Origin: Galeopsis tetrahit
Lineage: Eukaryota; Streptophyta; Magnoliopsida; Lamiales; Lamiaceae
Length of the DNA: 64,000 nt
NCBI GenBank assembly: GCA_963675135.1
Contig: OY776126.1
Coordinates: forward strand, 24,927,195-24,991,194
Direction of reading: 5' to 3'
Below are positions 1 to 11,097 of the stretch, piece after piece. The stretch's first letter is position 1. Every line of letters starts with the position of its first letter. The notes below the pieces were generated by a model. The model did not search any database. It was not told the DNA's origin and saw nothing but the letters and a program-made list of their open reading frames with translations. Both the position numbers and the translations under genes were made by a program.

Positions 1-360
1 GGCTTTGAACTAGCTATTCGGTCTACTACTATAATGTGAAATTTCATAACGAGAAGAAATTGGATAGAGTGCATATTGAGACAATCGAGAAATATAGAAT
101 TCGTATTGAGTAGTAAATGAATTGAATAGTGAATTAGATGATCATCACTCCTCTATATAAGAGGAGGTTTACAAGAGAGGTTATAACTACTAAACTAGAA
201 GTTACAACTAGAATAACTACTCTAACTAATACTCTTTCATTTGTTGGCTTGACTTGTTGTTATTCTTCACATATAACATTGAGGGCTTACCTAAAAGGCA
301 GGTTTCTCTTCTTATCAAATTTCTTGATTTTAATTAATCCGCACACATATATATAGTGAC
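1..360. other. unresolved left edge, LTR-like remnant
   Basis: No intact gene is visible. From about 130 the sequence has a TATA-like stretch (ctctatataag, near 153) followed by short tandem-like wording around gttacaactag, which resembles the promoter half of plant copia LTRs; this is a resemblance only. The short open frame at 138-356 has low-complexity composition and no recognised motif, so I do not call it a gene. The stretch around 285-320 (cctaaaagg followed by tttctcttct) resembles the exon end of the 14-3-3 remnant near 38590. Confidence 0.25.
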
Positions 361-604
361 GACCAGTTTCTGCAGGCCGGCCGAAATCGGAAACAAAGCA
401 TTTAATGAGGCAATTTCTGGGCTTGTTGGCTTGAAAAAGGAAGCATACAAATTAAGATGTCGCCAAGACTATGAAGCTTCTTAGGGACAATATCACATAT
501 TGGGAACGTGAAACAAAAGGAGATTTAGCAAAATTACTAAACACGTTTCAACATCTAGGGTCATGTTTGGTAGAAAAGATGATTAAAGATGAGATGTAAT
601 TAAT

Positions 605-627
605 CTAAATTTAATCTAAACTATCAA
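605..627. repeat. candidate left target duplication of LINE-0
   Basis: This 23-bp stretch recurs at 2907-2929 with one mismatch and flanks the decayed LINE. The local sequence is a degenerate taatctaaa repeat, so the match may partly be low-complexity coincidence. Confidence 0.4.
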
Positions 628-644
628 ACTTAGCAAAACCACTA

Positions 645-2885
645 AATTGATTTACTCTTATTCCTAAAAAGCAGAACGCCGAATGCATTAGTGATTATTG
701 GCCCATCTCGATGATAAACTGCTACTACAAAATCATTGCTAAAGCCTTGGCAAGAAGACTAGCAAAGGTAATTGGGTCGGTGATATCGGAGTCGTAATCT
801 GGTTTTCTGCATGGGAGGCAAATTTTAGATGGAGTTCTCATTCTCAATGAACTCATCGATGAAGCTAAAAAGAAGAAGGTAGAAAGGTTTTTCTTGAAGA
901 TTGATTTTGCAAAAGCCTTTGATTCAGTTGATTGAAATTTTTTGGACGACATGATGAGGAGTATGGATTTTGCGCCTAAATGGCGCAAGTGGATTCGGGA
1001 GTGTGTTTCTTGTTAATGGCAGCCCATCAACTGAATTTCATCTCGAGCGTGGGCTTCAACAAGAAGATCGACCCTTTATATCGGTTACTCTTCATAATTG
1101 CAGCTGAAGGATTAAGTGCCCTCATTCACAAAGCCACATCTGTAGGGGTCTATGATGCTGCACGGGTAGGGAGAAAGGAGGTTCCTATCACGCATCTTTA
1201 ATATGCCGATGACACAGTTTTGGTGGGGGAGGCGTCCAAGAAAAATATATGGGCCCTCAAATGTTTGCTGATCAATTTTGAAAGACTTTCTTGTCTGAAA
1301 ATCAACTTTTCTAAGTGTAGTCTTCTCGGCCTTAATGTTGATTCGGAGGTTCAGCATGGAATAGCAGCTTTTCTTGGTTTTCGTGTGGGGTCGCTTCCTA
1401 TGAATTTCCTCGGGATTCAAGTGGGGATTAACCATCAAAAGGCTGATGCTTGGAAAGGTGTAGTTGAAAAGGTAAAAATTAGAATTAAGATGTGGGAAGA
1501 TCGACAAATCTCGTTTGGTGGGAGGATTACACTCCTCAATGCGGTTCTCGTTTCGTTGCCTATCTATTATATATCCCTTTATCGCATTCCTAAGAAAATC
1601 TTGAGTGAACTAGTTAGATTACAACGTAATTTTTTGTGGGGGGAGGTGTGCGCTCTACAAAAATTCCATGGGTTTCATGGAATAACATTTGTAGACCCAA
1701 ACCAGTTGGGGGACTAATTCGTGTTCGAAACCTTGATTTATTTAACATTTCTCTTCGTCGCAGGTGGGCGTGGAGGCTTAGAACGGAACCCAATGCACTC
1801 TGGGTCAAAATTCTCGATTCTAAGTATGATATTTACTTGAAAGGTACCCCTGAATCTCAGGCGAACAAAAACCAGTATTCATATTGGTGGAACATGCTTA
1901 GAAATCAGTTTCTTGAAAATGCGCAAAATACATGGTTTGGTAATAACATGATTAGGGTTCCGGGGAATGGAAGTGCTACTTCTATTTGGCGAGATAGATG
2001 GTCGGATGAGCCTGCCCTAAAAGATCAATACCCAAGGCTCAGCGAATCAGGTTTATGGGTAAACGCCAGCTGGAACAAGGATATCCAGTGGAGAAGAGCC
2101 CTTTTCTCCTAGGAAGAACAACTCGCGGGTCAGCTGATCAGATCGCTCGAGAACTTAATATGGCAAGCTTCGACAATGAACATTTGGCGTTGGAAGGCTT
2201 CTGCGGACGGTAAATACATCCCCAAGTCAGCGTATAGTGGATTCGTATTGGTAGCACAAACACAGGTTCTTAGTGATGAGGCTCTGGCAGTAATAAAGAA
2301 AATTTGGAACAAAATGACACCCCCAAAATACTCGGGGTTGGCGTGGAAAGTGTTACGGGGACGGATAGCCACTCGGAGCGAACTTCGTAAGCGGAACACA
2401 TTGGGCAATGGAGATGACTTGGGCTGCGCACTTTGTGGAGCCAGTGAGGAAAACATCCAGCATCTATTTGTTGGCTGCATTTTGGCCAATAAAATCTGGA
2501 AACTGGTCTTCTCTTGGTTTGACAATGTGTCGCCGATGCAGAATAATGTAATCTCACAATTCCATCTATTCTGTGGAATCTCTGGTTTCAATCGAAAAAA
2601 GTTTATCTTGGATAGCATCTGGTGTTTAATGATATGGTTTCTATAGAACATTTTCTGCCTTCATGAAGTTTGCTCTACCTCACTCTCCTTTCACGACTAG
2701 TGTGCTAACCTGAGAGCAAACTGCGTTTAAGGAGTCTTTTAATTTAATAGTGACTAGGCCGAACTGGTGTACTTATTTTTCCGTGGCATAGCATTACCTA
2801 TGTGACTTGTAATTGGACTTTATCTTTAGAGTACCTCTGGTACTCTACAGTTCTTTTAATATAATTTTTTCCTTCAAAAAAAAAA
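645..2885 (+). pseudogene. LINE-0: 5'-truncated, decayed L1-type LINE ORF2
   Basis: Plus-strand translation gives an L1-type reverse transcriptase with many stops and frame changes. Recognisable pieces in order are an LIPK..DYWPISM block (about 660-720), a KIDFAKAFDSVD motif near 900, the catalytic YADD at about 1202-1213, an LGIQVG thumb block near 1420 and GGRITLLNAVL near 1520. A C-terminal zinc-binding RVT domain follows at 2176-2646 with a CALCG...HLFVGC pattern. The endonuclease and first RT blocks are missing, as in a 5'-truncated insertion. It ends in an A-run at about 2876-2885. The continuous frames 1220-1717, 1636-2112 and 2176-2646 are fragments of one former ORF. It cannot encode an active protein. 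Confidence 0.85.
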
Positions 2886-2906
2886 TTGATTTAATCTAAT
2901 CTAAAT

Positions 2907-2929
2907 CTAAATTTAATCTAAGCTATCAA
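2907..2929. repeat. candidate right target duplication of LINE-0
   Basis: This matches 605-627 with one mismatch and lies about 20 bp beyond the LINE A-run. The gap between the A-run and the repeat is itself made of the same degenerate motif. Confidence 0.4.
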
Positions 2930-4027
2930 GCTATCAAATTTAATCTAAGTTATCATACTACCTATAAAGATGACAATAGTGTAAAATCACTTAGCAAAAC
3001 CATTCCACTGTCTCGTATACACAAAGATCGCAGAAGTCACCAAAGTGGCAATTGAGTTCGCTGCACACACAATTGATTCATCTAACTTAGTTAGTATCTG
3101 ATCTGAACTTTTCCTCATGCTTCAATCGAATCAACAATCATTCTCCAAACCCTCACCCTCAAATCAACCATTGACCCCTTCAATCACTCTCACACCAAGC
3201 TCCTATTATCACAGAGTCACGAGACCTAGTTTTTATGGTCGTAGCTCATATTTTCCCTACGTTCGGAGTGTATCATCTAAAGTCGCAACTGACTCAACAT
3301 TAAGGGACAGATTCCCTGAGCTACCTTCAAAGACTTCTGAATATTTGGACATGAAGCAATGTACACCTTGGTCCCTTCGAACATATGGTATTGATAATTG
3401 AAGTAAGAGGTGGCTTCAGAGACTTCCTTGAAAAGGATTTGAAGCAACGAGAATGATCTAGCTAGAGTGCAAGACCTTATTGAGTCGTCAATATTAGACA
3501 ACTCATTGGTGCGATTGGTGGATCGTATGCTTGGGAATCATACGTCTAGTCCTACCAATACACATGATGATGATGACAACAACGATGGACACACGGATCC
3601 GGAGATGAATATAATGACGCCAATAGCTTGAAGCTTGAAAAAGGTTCAACTGTGAGAGAAGCTGACCAATAAATGTCACTTGACACTTAAAAACCAAGCA
3701 TTTTGTTGAACAAATGAATAACATAGTCGAGTTTGTGGGAGTGGATCTTGAAGTTGTGTCTTTGAACTACTATAAGTCTTTGTGTTACTTATTGCTTTGA
3801 TAACTTTTATTTCATTCGTCTATTTTATCAAGTTTCATAGACATTAGATCAGTTGAGAACCAAACACAACTGCTATTGTTTTAAGTGCATAAAATTAGTC
3901 AAAGGTTTTTATGTACAAAAGACGAGTTTTCAAATCAAGAAGGGTAAATTTAGGGCCTACATTTTTCTGCACTAAACTCATTTATTCTAACTTACCAACT
4001 TCTGAGTAGTTAGTAGGTTAGTTAATA
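2930..4027. other. unassigned spacer with unidentified short ORF
   Basis: I recognise no transposon or gene here. A plus-strand open frame at 3117-3401 encodes 94 residues, Ser/Pro-rich at the start and then basic and aromatic. A second reading stretch near 3470-3630 is Asp/Asn-rich (five consecutive Asp/Asn codons near 3565-3585). Neither has a family motif I know. They could be exons of a decayed gene, or chance. Confidence 0.3.
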
Positions 4028-4444
4028 CTCCCTCCGTCCCTGAAGAGTTTTCATACTTTCCTTTTTTGTTTGTCCCCAAAAAGTTTGCATACCGCAAAAT
4101 AGAAATAATCATCACAATCCCCACCCTCACAATATACACATATTTTAGACAAAGTGGGATAGCTCAAGTGGTTAGAGCACCACTACCTAGGCCTTAGGTC
4201 CTGGGTTCGAGTCATGGGGGGGGGAAAAAAGGGATGGGTATTTAACTTCCATCAAAAAAAAAAATATACACATATTTACCCTTTATGCCATTACTTTTGG
4301 GACCCACAACACACTCAACTCACCTACTTTTTTTACTTTATATATAAAAGTTTACAAAATTACCCCTCAACACTCTCATCATTACACTTTTTTCTTAAAC
4401 CATGTGCCCAAGATTCCCCGCAAACATTTCGGGGACGGAGGGAG
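4028..4444. mobile_element. Stowaway-type MITE (Tc1/mariner-like)
   Basis: The ends are inverted copies of ctccctccgtccc and gggacggagggag, the hallmark terminal repeat of plant Stowaway elements. Both ends abut the dinucleotide TA (4026-4027 and 4445-4446), the expected target duplication. It has no coding capacity. The length of 417 bp is inflated by a SINE insertion; without that SINE and its duplicated target the MITE would be about 285 bp. Confidence 0.93.
4146..4262 (+). mobile_element. tRNA-derived SINE nested in the MITE
   Basis: The 117-bp body carries RNA polymerase III internal promoter boxes of tRNA type: an A-box-like tagctcaagtgg at about 4160 and a B-box gggttcgagtc at about 4203-4213. 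It ends in an A-run (4254-4262). It is flanked by perfect 15-bp duplications, aatatacacatattt at 4131-4145 and 4263-4277, as expected for LINE-driven target-primed insertion. The whole insertion lies inside the Stowaway element, so it is the younger of the two. The body resembles a degraded tRNA followed by a short unrelated tail. Confidence 0.88.
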
Positions 4445-4457
4445 TAGTTCTAACTTA

Positions 4458-5029
4458 TGTGAGTGTTATCTCATAATCACATAGTCAACTGAAAGGATCA
4501 GATAAGTTTGACTGAATTAGGTCAAATCAAATGAGTTGAATGTGTTCAGTTAGCTAAGAAGGAGATACTTAGAGTTCAACTGAGTTGGTCAGATCAGCAG
4601 AGTAAAATAAGCAGAGTAAAATCAGCTGAGTAAGATCAACAAAGTATGGAGTCTATCAACAGGGTCAACTTTTGGTCAGGTTTAGAAGAGTTGGGTATCA
4701 GATGAGTAAGTAGTCATCTAATCTTTATGGGCAAGTCTTTTGATATGGTAGTTAGTTAGTTTACTAAACGAATTACAAACGGTTGCTAACTACTCAACGG
4801 TTCTTAACTACAGCAGTTACCTTGGTCGACTTTTATAATCTTTTGTAATTGTTCATTGTAATGTTGGATGCAAGTGGAATTGTAATCTTTGAGTTGTGTG
4901 AGTTCACGAGTGAATGAGTGTTTAAACATTCTTTATCAATCAAAGAAGTACTCGTCTGGTCCACTGGATGTAGATCACATTGATCGAACCACTTAAATCC
5001 TTTGTGTGTTGTTTGTCTCGTTGATTACT
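4458..5029 (+). mobile_element. truncated copia LTR of the 31171-37240 family
   Basis: It starts tgtgagtgttatctcataatc, like the LTRs of the Tnt1-like element at 31171 and 36336. It follows them through the cagcagagt repeats, the gttgcta...actactcaacgg block, and the gagttcacgagtgaatgag and gtagatcacattgatcgaacc blocks. It is then cut by CACTA-1 at 5030, and the last roughly 90 bp of the LTR are absent. No internal region is attached, so it was probably a solo LTR. Confidence 0.8.
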
Positions 5030-5044
5030 CACTAATACATATTT

Positions 5045-5325
5045 GGCTTTGGACAACCCTTAAAAAGTGCCTTGGAGAGCTATTTAATAGCTCTCCAAGT
5101 GACAGCTGTCCAAGCTTAGACAGTTGTTAAAAACCGTTGTCTAAGTAAAAACACTTAGACAACGGTTTTGAACCGCATTGCAAGTGGTGACTTTAGACAG
5201 CGGTTTATATATATTTTTTAATTCCTTTCACTTGGAAAGCAGTTCATAACCTCTGTCTAAGTATTTTTTTTTATATTTCGTTTCACTTGGACAGCGGTTC
5301 ATAACCGCTGTCTAAGTAATTTATT
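5045..5325. repeat. CACTA-1 left subterminal hairpin array
   Basis: Units of the form cttggacagcggtt...aaccgctgtctaag occur in tandem with decayed variants (for example cttagacaacggtttt). Each unit is an inverted repeat able to form a hairpin. In CACTA elements the subterminal repeats are the transposase binding region. Confidence 0.75.
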
Positions 5326-5404
5326 TATTTTATATTTTTTTTAATAATTATTTTTTATTTTAAAAATCCTGTTTATACAAAACCAAAACCTAATTATACC
5401 ACTA

Positions 5405-7336
5405 TGTTGGTCCTGAAAGGAGTATATGACAAGTGTATGGGGGGGGGGGATACACTTGTATGCAATTCTTTTGCTAATTTGATCAAACCAAAGTTTCAGC
5501 TAGGTTGTCCTGGACAACTCTGCTGAAGAAGATGAACTCTTCTAAGATAATCAATCTACTAAGTACTATTGAGTACTTAGTTGAATAACTATCTAGGGGA
5601 GTTATATGTGCGGAATAGTGGTTGGCCCTTTAAGTTTAGACTCCTTTAATTTCTGAAATCACTTAGTCAATGTAACTCAGTCCAGTTAGGCTTCAGGGAA
5701 GTTGTCCAAAACAGTTTTGCACAGTCTTTGAATATGTATCTTTGAAAGATCAGTTTTGTGTGCAGTGTTGAATGAATATAAGTACTTGTAAAGTAAATCA
5801 ACACAAGAGTTTATAGTGGTTCAGAGACTCAAGCTCCTACATCCACTTTCCCTGATTTAACAGGATAATTCCTTCACTCCTGGAATTAACTTGTTTTATA
5901 GTGCCAAGGTGCACTTGATCAAGAACACCACTCCTTGGTGAATTGATCCCTAGGATGTCTAGAGTCCTAGTACCCTCTTCTCAACTCAGAACTGAACTGT
6001 TCTTCTCTCAACAGTCAGCTCCTACCACTTCTACTACTACAACCTTCTCACTTTCACTCTTGAAAGATATGAGGATTGAAGTAAGGTTCCAACTAATGAG
6101 ATATCCTTTACAATGGAGATCAGTGTATAAGGATAGGATATCTCTCTAAGCTTGTGTATGGATATACAATGAAGTTCAGCTTAGATGAAGTGTTTGAAGA
6201 CTAAGATAGTCTTTTGAAAGCTTTGAAAGCACTCTAGCTTGTAAGAACTTTGAGCTTAGTTGGATTGTGTTGAGGTGCTTTCAAATGGTCTTCACACTTC
6301 TGTATTTATAGACAAAATGGAGGATTTGCCCGTTGGAGAGGCAGCCCCAAATTGCTATAAATGTCTTCCTTGAATTCTTCAAACTGGAAGACAGATTCTT
6401 GATAGTGACATGTCCTCATTTGGGTAATAAACGGCTGTAACAGTTTTGTCTTCATTCTGCAGCACTTTTCCCAATGTTTGACTTCTTGTTAGGACTTGGA
6501 CATGGCTTCTGAAGGTTGATCCAATGATAGGACAACATTCCTTATCATCTGGACAACTCTCCTTATCACTATCAGCAGTTTTGCTTTTCAGCATGGTTGG
6601 CTTGCTCTTCTTCAGATGACTTGGCTCTTTCCCTTTATTTCTCTTGTGTATGGTCTTAGCTCATTTCTTTGAGGACCTTTAGGGACTGGTTGTCTCAATC
6701 TCTTCAGCATAGTTGATCTTAGGCTTTCAGAGCACTTGATCTTGGTCAATTTAGCTGAGACAACTCCTCTGGACAACTCTTCTGATCAACATGGTTGGTC
6801 TTTTTGTATCAGAGCACTTTATACTTTAGAGTTGGCTTATCTGGACAACTCTCCTGACCAAAACCTTTGAGTAGTCTTGTCCTTTTGAGCTAGGTAGGTT
6901 TGTTCTTGCATATGGCTAGCTTCTTTGGACAACTCTCCTGATCAGAGCTTTTGAATATTTTCTCTGGACAACTCTCCTGATCAGAGTATCTTTATTGAAC
7001 TTGTCCTTTTGAGCTTTACAATCTTGTTCTTGCATAAGAACATCTTCTCTGGACAACTCTCCTGATCAGAGCTTTTGGTTTTCCATAGAGTGTCCTTGCT
7101 CTTGGGTGATTGTTCCAGAATTTGAGCCTTGAGGGGACTTGATCTTGATCATCTTCAAAGCATAGGTTCCCCCTCAAATTGTGCATCTAATTGTCTAAGA
7201 GCTGCCTAACATTTCAGCTTCTCATCTAGCCTTATGCTATGTGTTCTAACATTTTTAGAACACTATCAATTTGACTTAGGCATGTCTCAGGGGGTTTTGG
7301 TATTAGATCAAAACATATCTCATTTTATTCCCAACA
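5405..7336 (-). repeat. Sirevirus 3' LTR
   Basis: It is 1932 bp, starts tgttggtcctgaaagg and ends attcccaaca on the plus strand, so on the element strand it runs TGTTGGG to CCAACA. It contains several copies of a ggacaactctcctgatcagag word. Short open frames inside (5943-6149, 6379-6594) also occur in the other LTR and are not genes. Confidence 0.95.
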
Positions 7337-7352
7337 ATTTCCCCCTTTTTGA
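7337..7352 (-). promoter_or_regulatory. Sirevirus polypurine tract
   Basis: On the minus strand this reads AAAAAGGGGGAAATTG and abuts the 3' LTR. It is the plus-strand DNA primer site and matches the conserved Sirevirus form. Confidence 0.88.
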
Positions 7353-7667
7353 TGATGCCAAAACCTACATAATCTAAGCAAAAGTGACTTGTCTACATCT
7401 ATTACATGTATCTTCAGAAGACATGACTAAGGTCAATATTCCTGAAAAGATAATGTGTTAGTGTATTCACTGTTTTTGTTGCAAGTAGGTTTTAAGATAG
7501 GCATAGAGAGATTAGTGTTTCTTGATTCAAAATAAGTTCAACTATCATTCATTCAAAGATCATTACAAGCATGTTGATAGTTGAAATTAACATATCAGAG
7601 CATGAATCAATAACACTTAAATACATCAGAGCATTTCATTCTAACAATACAAGACTACAATTTTCAT

Positions 7668-7825
7668 CATCAGAGCACATAGCTTGTATCAGAGCAATCC
7701 ATAATTCAAAATAATATTTTCAGCATCAGAGCACATAGCTTGTATCAGAGCAATCCATAATTCAAAATAATATTTTCAGCATCAGAGCACATAGCTTGTA
7801 TCAGAGCAATCTTTAACAGATCAGA
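7668..7825. repeat. 56-bp tandem repeat in the Sirevirus 3' untranslated region
   Basis: The unit begins cagagcacatagcttgtatc and restarts at 7671, 7727 and 7783, a period of 56 bp with about 2.6 copies. The first two full copies look identical, so the expansion is recent. Confidence 0.85.
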
Positions 7826-7908
7826 GCAAACAGATTAGCACATCAGCAATCTTGACCATATTTCAGCATAGTTGATCATTCAAGTAAAGGTCAGAAGACT
7901 TAGCCATT

Positions 7909-10900
7909 TCAAAGATCATCCTCAGGAGGTGGCAGCATTCCATATTGTGCCCACACTCTTCTTTTCAGTGCCATGGCTTCTTGGTTGGTTCCCTTGGGTC
8001 CAAGAACCATCTTGTTTAGCTTGAGGATCTCAGTGAATTCTCTCAGAATTCTTGCTTGGTCAATCCACCCTTCAAGCTTTGGAGGCATGTATATGATTGG
8101 CTTGGGAGCTGTGAGTTCAAATCTTGCAATGTCAGCAGCTGCAAGTAGTTGTTGATACAACTCTCTGTAGTATTCTAGCATGAACTCAGTGAAGGCAGAG
8201 TTTGCATCTCCTCCATTCCATCTGTCAATGACATAATAGTCATAGACAAACTCCCTTTTGGCTTCTTCCCATGTGTCATTCAGTTGAATTGGCACCCATT
8301 TATCCAAGTGTGGATATTTGGTGTCCATAGGGATTAGAAGCTGAGGCTTCATCTTGCTGTAAGTTGCTCTCCTCCTTCTTGGTTTCTGAAAGTTTGCTCT
8401 CCTTTCATCTCTTGCTCTGTTGGCTTCTTCCATCAGATCCATTTTCTCTTGGGCCCTCATCATGGCCAGTTTTTGTTGTGTTTCAGGGTCTTTGCCATAC
8501 CCTTCATGAAACAGTTTTGATGGATCAAGAGCTAGGACTGTTGTCTTCTTCTTAGGTTCAGGTCCAAATCCTTCAGCAAATAACTCTTCAATGTCTTTAG
8601 AGGACTTGGTACCTTCAGCAGTTTTGCCAGATTCAGAGGATTTGTCCTTTTCAGCAACTTTGGGATCTTCAGCAGTTTTGGCTTTCTTTGATGTAGGCTC
8701 ATCTTCATCAATTCTGAATTCAGGTGGAAGATCAAGGCTGCTAGGAAAGTCAGTGAATTTCTCAATTTGTCTCTTCTTTCCTTGGGCCTTCTTGATCTTT
8801 CCTCTGGTTTGGACACCTTCAGCTTCCTTGTCCAGACCAGATACTTCACCACCTGGTCTTTGCTGTTTCCTTGCCCTTTCTTCTTGAGCTGAGGCCATTG
8901 AGTTCTTCAATGCCAATGCTAACTGCTCCTCTTCATCCAAATCTTCCAAGTTCAGTATTTCTGGCTCTTTTCCCTTTCCTTCAGGGACTTTGTCCTTCCC
9001 TTTCACTGGACTCCCAATTACCAAGGCACCTTTTGCTCTTGCTCTTTCCCTTTCCCCCTTTTTGGCAGCATCAAAACACTGGGGCTTTAGGTCACTCATT
9101 GTTGTGGCCATTAGGGATTGGGCCTGGTTCAGGGACTTCATCTCTTCCAACAAATATACATTCTCATCATGTATATTCTGCATCCTATCACTGCTCAAGT
9201 TGAGGAAGGCTAGAACAGGCTTCATCTTGTGTTGGACAACCTCTTCCATGGCTGTTTTCAGAGAAGTATCCAGTTTGGCTTTCAGAAGCTCAGTGAGGTT
9301 GGCCACTGCACCTTCAGCAATGTTGGCCAACACATCTTGGGAAAATTTTTCTGAGGCAGCTTTGACCATAGCTAGCCTTTGCTCTTCAGCTCTTCTCTTT
9401 TGTAGTGCTGTCTTCTTTCCAAGAGCTTGCTTGACAGTGAGCCTGAGAGCTTTGACATTAGCATTGTGATTGTCTCTCAGCAGCTTTTGTTCTTTCTTGA
9501 CCTCCTCTGAGATGGCTTCCATGGTTGATTTGGCACTTTGAACTTCAGTGGAGATGGTTTGGAGACCAGATTCCACACCGCTGATTCGTGCCTCAAGGGT
9601 TGGTAGCACAACATCTTCAGAGCCAGTGAGCCTCATCTCTACAGATGCTAGAGTCCTTCCTTGCTCATTCAATGCTCCTGAAGTTTCAGCATGAGCAGAT
9701 TGGACTTGATGAGCCAAGGAGTCCAACCTCTCTGATTGCATTCCAAGTAAGGCTTGAGCTGAGCCTGTATCAACTTGGATAGGGGCATCTGTGAGGAACT
9801 CATCTGCAAAAATTTGGTCAAGTGAAATACCTGCAACATCAAACAAGTTAGGAAATAAGCACTCATCACCCTCAATTTCTTTTGCATAAGACTCTGATAC
9901 ATCAGCAGTCTTCTTCTCATTTTCAACTAGTTCTTTTCTCCCTTCATAATTGATGTTCTCACTCAAGGAATCAGGCCTCCTTTCACCAAGGGATTCTTGA
10001 AGTTCAGATTTGACTTCAAGAATAACCTGTCCTTCCTCACTTATTCCACCCTCATATGGTGGTACACTCACTATCTTAGTGATGACTACCTCTCTTTCAT
10101 CCACAACTCCCTCAGATTTTTCAACTAATCTCTCCTTTTCAACTCCTTCTCCTAATCCTGCAGCATCTCCACCTTCAACAAGGTTCAAAGATGGCAGTTG
10201 TGGGGAGATCATAGTGCTTATATCAGCAGCCACTGAGTCATCCTGAATGATTAAGGGCTGATCAATGTTCAACACCTCTGACACTGAATAGGCCTTAATC
10301 AAACTAGCCTCTAGTACAGGAACCTCAACATCTTTAGGCTGTGCCTTGGGTTCAGAAGAACCTTCATTGGCAGATGTGTCTTTGGTTGTGTTACCACCCT
10401 TGGTCAACACCTCTGAAGTTACAGAGCCTTTCCTATGATAGGTTTTGGGAGGATTGGAAAGTCTTTCAGAGACAGAAGACTTGGGTTGAAGAGGTTCAGG
10501 GAGGTTGGCTTGAGGGGTTTCAGGAGGGTTGGGATTTGAAGGGTTTGAGGGATCATCAGGGGAATCATCATCATTTGAGCTACTGTCAGGGTGTTTGATT
10601 CCCTTGGCCTTTCTTTCTTTCTCCTCTTCAATCATATTGGCTACCAACTTTGCAAAAATCTCCTCATCAATGAGGAATCTTGTCTTTGAAACTCCAGCAA
10701 AGTGTAGCAATCTGTTTTCCTCTATTTGCCACCAGTTTGCACCTTTATCTTGGATGACTTGTGATATCTCCATCATAGATTTATCTTTCACATCAACAAG
10801 CATCCTCAAATCATGAAGGGCCTTCTGAATTCTTGGAAATTCAGCAAGTTGTGGATACAAACTGTCCACAGTAGCCTTGGCTCCTCCTCTGAGCATACTT

Positions 10901-11097
10901 TCAAAAGTATACTCCTCCTCATCTCCACTTGAATGGGGACTTTGGGTTATAGGGGAGTTGGCTCTGGGTTCTCCTAGAGTGGCTTCAGGCAGATTAAGTT
11001 CAGGGATGTTGGCTGCAGAAGGGTTGGGTACAGTAGAAGGAACTTCAGTTGCTTTAGAGAGCAATGACTCTGAAGGGGCTTTACTCAGGGGGTTGGC
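7909..11097 (-). CDS. Sirevirus downstream ORF B, coiled-coil, function unknown
   Basis: A long minus-strand open frame of about 1051 residues, with no ATG at its beginning: the first usable codon in the open frame is a TTG at 11064. The N-terminal half is acidic and rich in Pro, Ser and Glu, continuing the proline-acidic style of the end of ORF A. Residues about 430-640 are strongly heptad-like with Leu, Glu and Gln, typical of a coiled coil. The C-terminal third is Lys-rich, then ends in a compact Trp/Tyr-rich segment (YYVIDRWNGG, EFMLEYYRELYQQ). I know no enzyme motif in it. The frame lies -1 relative to ORF A, and the two overlap for only about 13 nt around a run of five C (11088-11092 as G on the plus strand). 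It is either a frameshift-expressed extension or a once-single ORF broken by one base. Sirevirus 3' ORFs are often called envelope-like, but I see no convincing signal peptide or membrane anchor. Confidence 0.75.
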   Translation of the reverse strand, partial: ANPLSKAPSESLLSKATEVPSTVPNPSAANIPELNLPEATLGEPRANSPITQSPHSSGDEEEYTFESMLRGGAKATVDSLYPQLAEFPRIQKALHDLRMLVDVKDKSMMEISQVIQDKGANWWQIEENRLLHFAGVSKTRFLIDEEIFAKLVANMIEEEKERKAKGIKHPDSSSNDDDSPDDPSNPSNPNPPETPQANLPEPLQPKSSVSERLSNPPKTYHRKGSVTSEVLTKGGNTTKDTSANEGSSEPKAQPKDVEVPVLEASLIKAYSVSEVLNIDQPLIIQDDSVAADISTMISPQLPSLNLVEGGDAAGLGEGVEKERLVEKSEGVVDEREVVITKIVSVPPYEGGISEEGQVILEVKSELQESLGERRPDSLSENINYEGRKELVENEKKTADVSESYAKEIEGDECLFPNLFDVAGISLDQIFADEFLTDAPIQVDTGSAQALLGMQSERLDSLAHQVQSAHAETSGALNEQGRTLASVEMRLTGSEDVVLPTLEARISGVESGLQTISTEVQSAKSTMEAISEEVKKEQKLLRDNHNANVKALRLTVKQALGKKTALQKRRAEEQRLAMVKAASEKFSQDVLANIAEGAVANLTELLKAKLDTSLKTAMEEVVQHKMKPVLAFLNLSSDRMQNIHDENVYLLEEMKSLNQAQSLMATTMSDLKPQCFDAAKKGERERARAKGALVIGSPVKGKDKVPEGKGKEPEILNLEDLDEEEQLALALKNSMASAQEERARKQQRPGGEVSGLDKEAEGVQTRGKIKKAQGKKRQIEKFTDFPSSLDLPPEFRIDEDEPTSKKAKTAEDPKVAEKDKSSESGKTAEGTKSSKDIEELFAEGFGPEPKKKTTVLALDPSKLFHEGYGKDPETQQKLAMMRAQEKMDLMEEANRARDERRANFQKPRRRRATYSKMKPQLLIPMDTKYPHLDKWVPIQLNDTWEEAKREFVYDYYVIDRWNGGDANSAFTEFMLEYYRELYQQLLAAADIARFELTAPKPIIYMPPKLEGWIDQARILREFTEILKLNKMVLGPKGTNQEAMALKRRVWAQYGMLPPPEDDL

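Noticed and set aside
2130..2651. 173-codon minus-strand frame
   Set aside because: It is antisense to the LINE-0 zinc-binding RVT domain, which is recognisable on the plus strand.
5943..6594. Two open frames repeated exactly at 19857 and 20293
   Set aside because: They lie in the two LTRs of the Sirevirus, so the repetition is expected and there is no coding signal.
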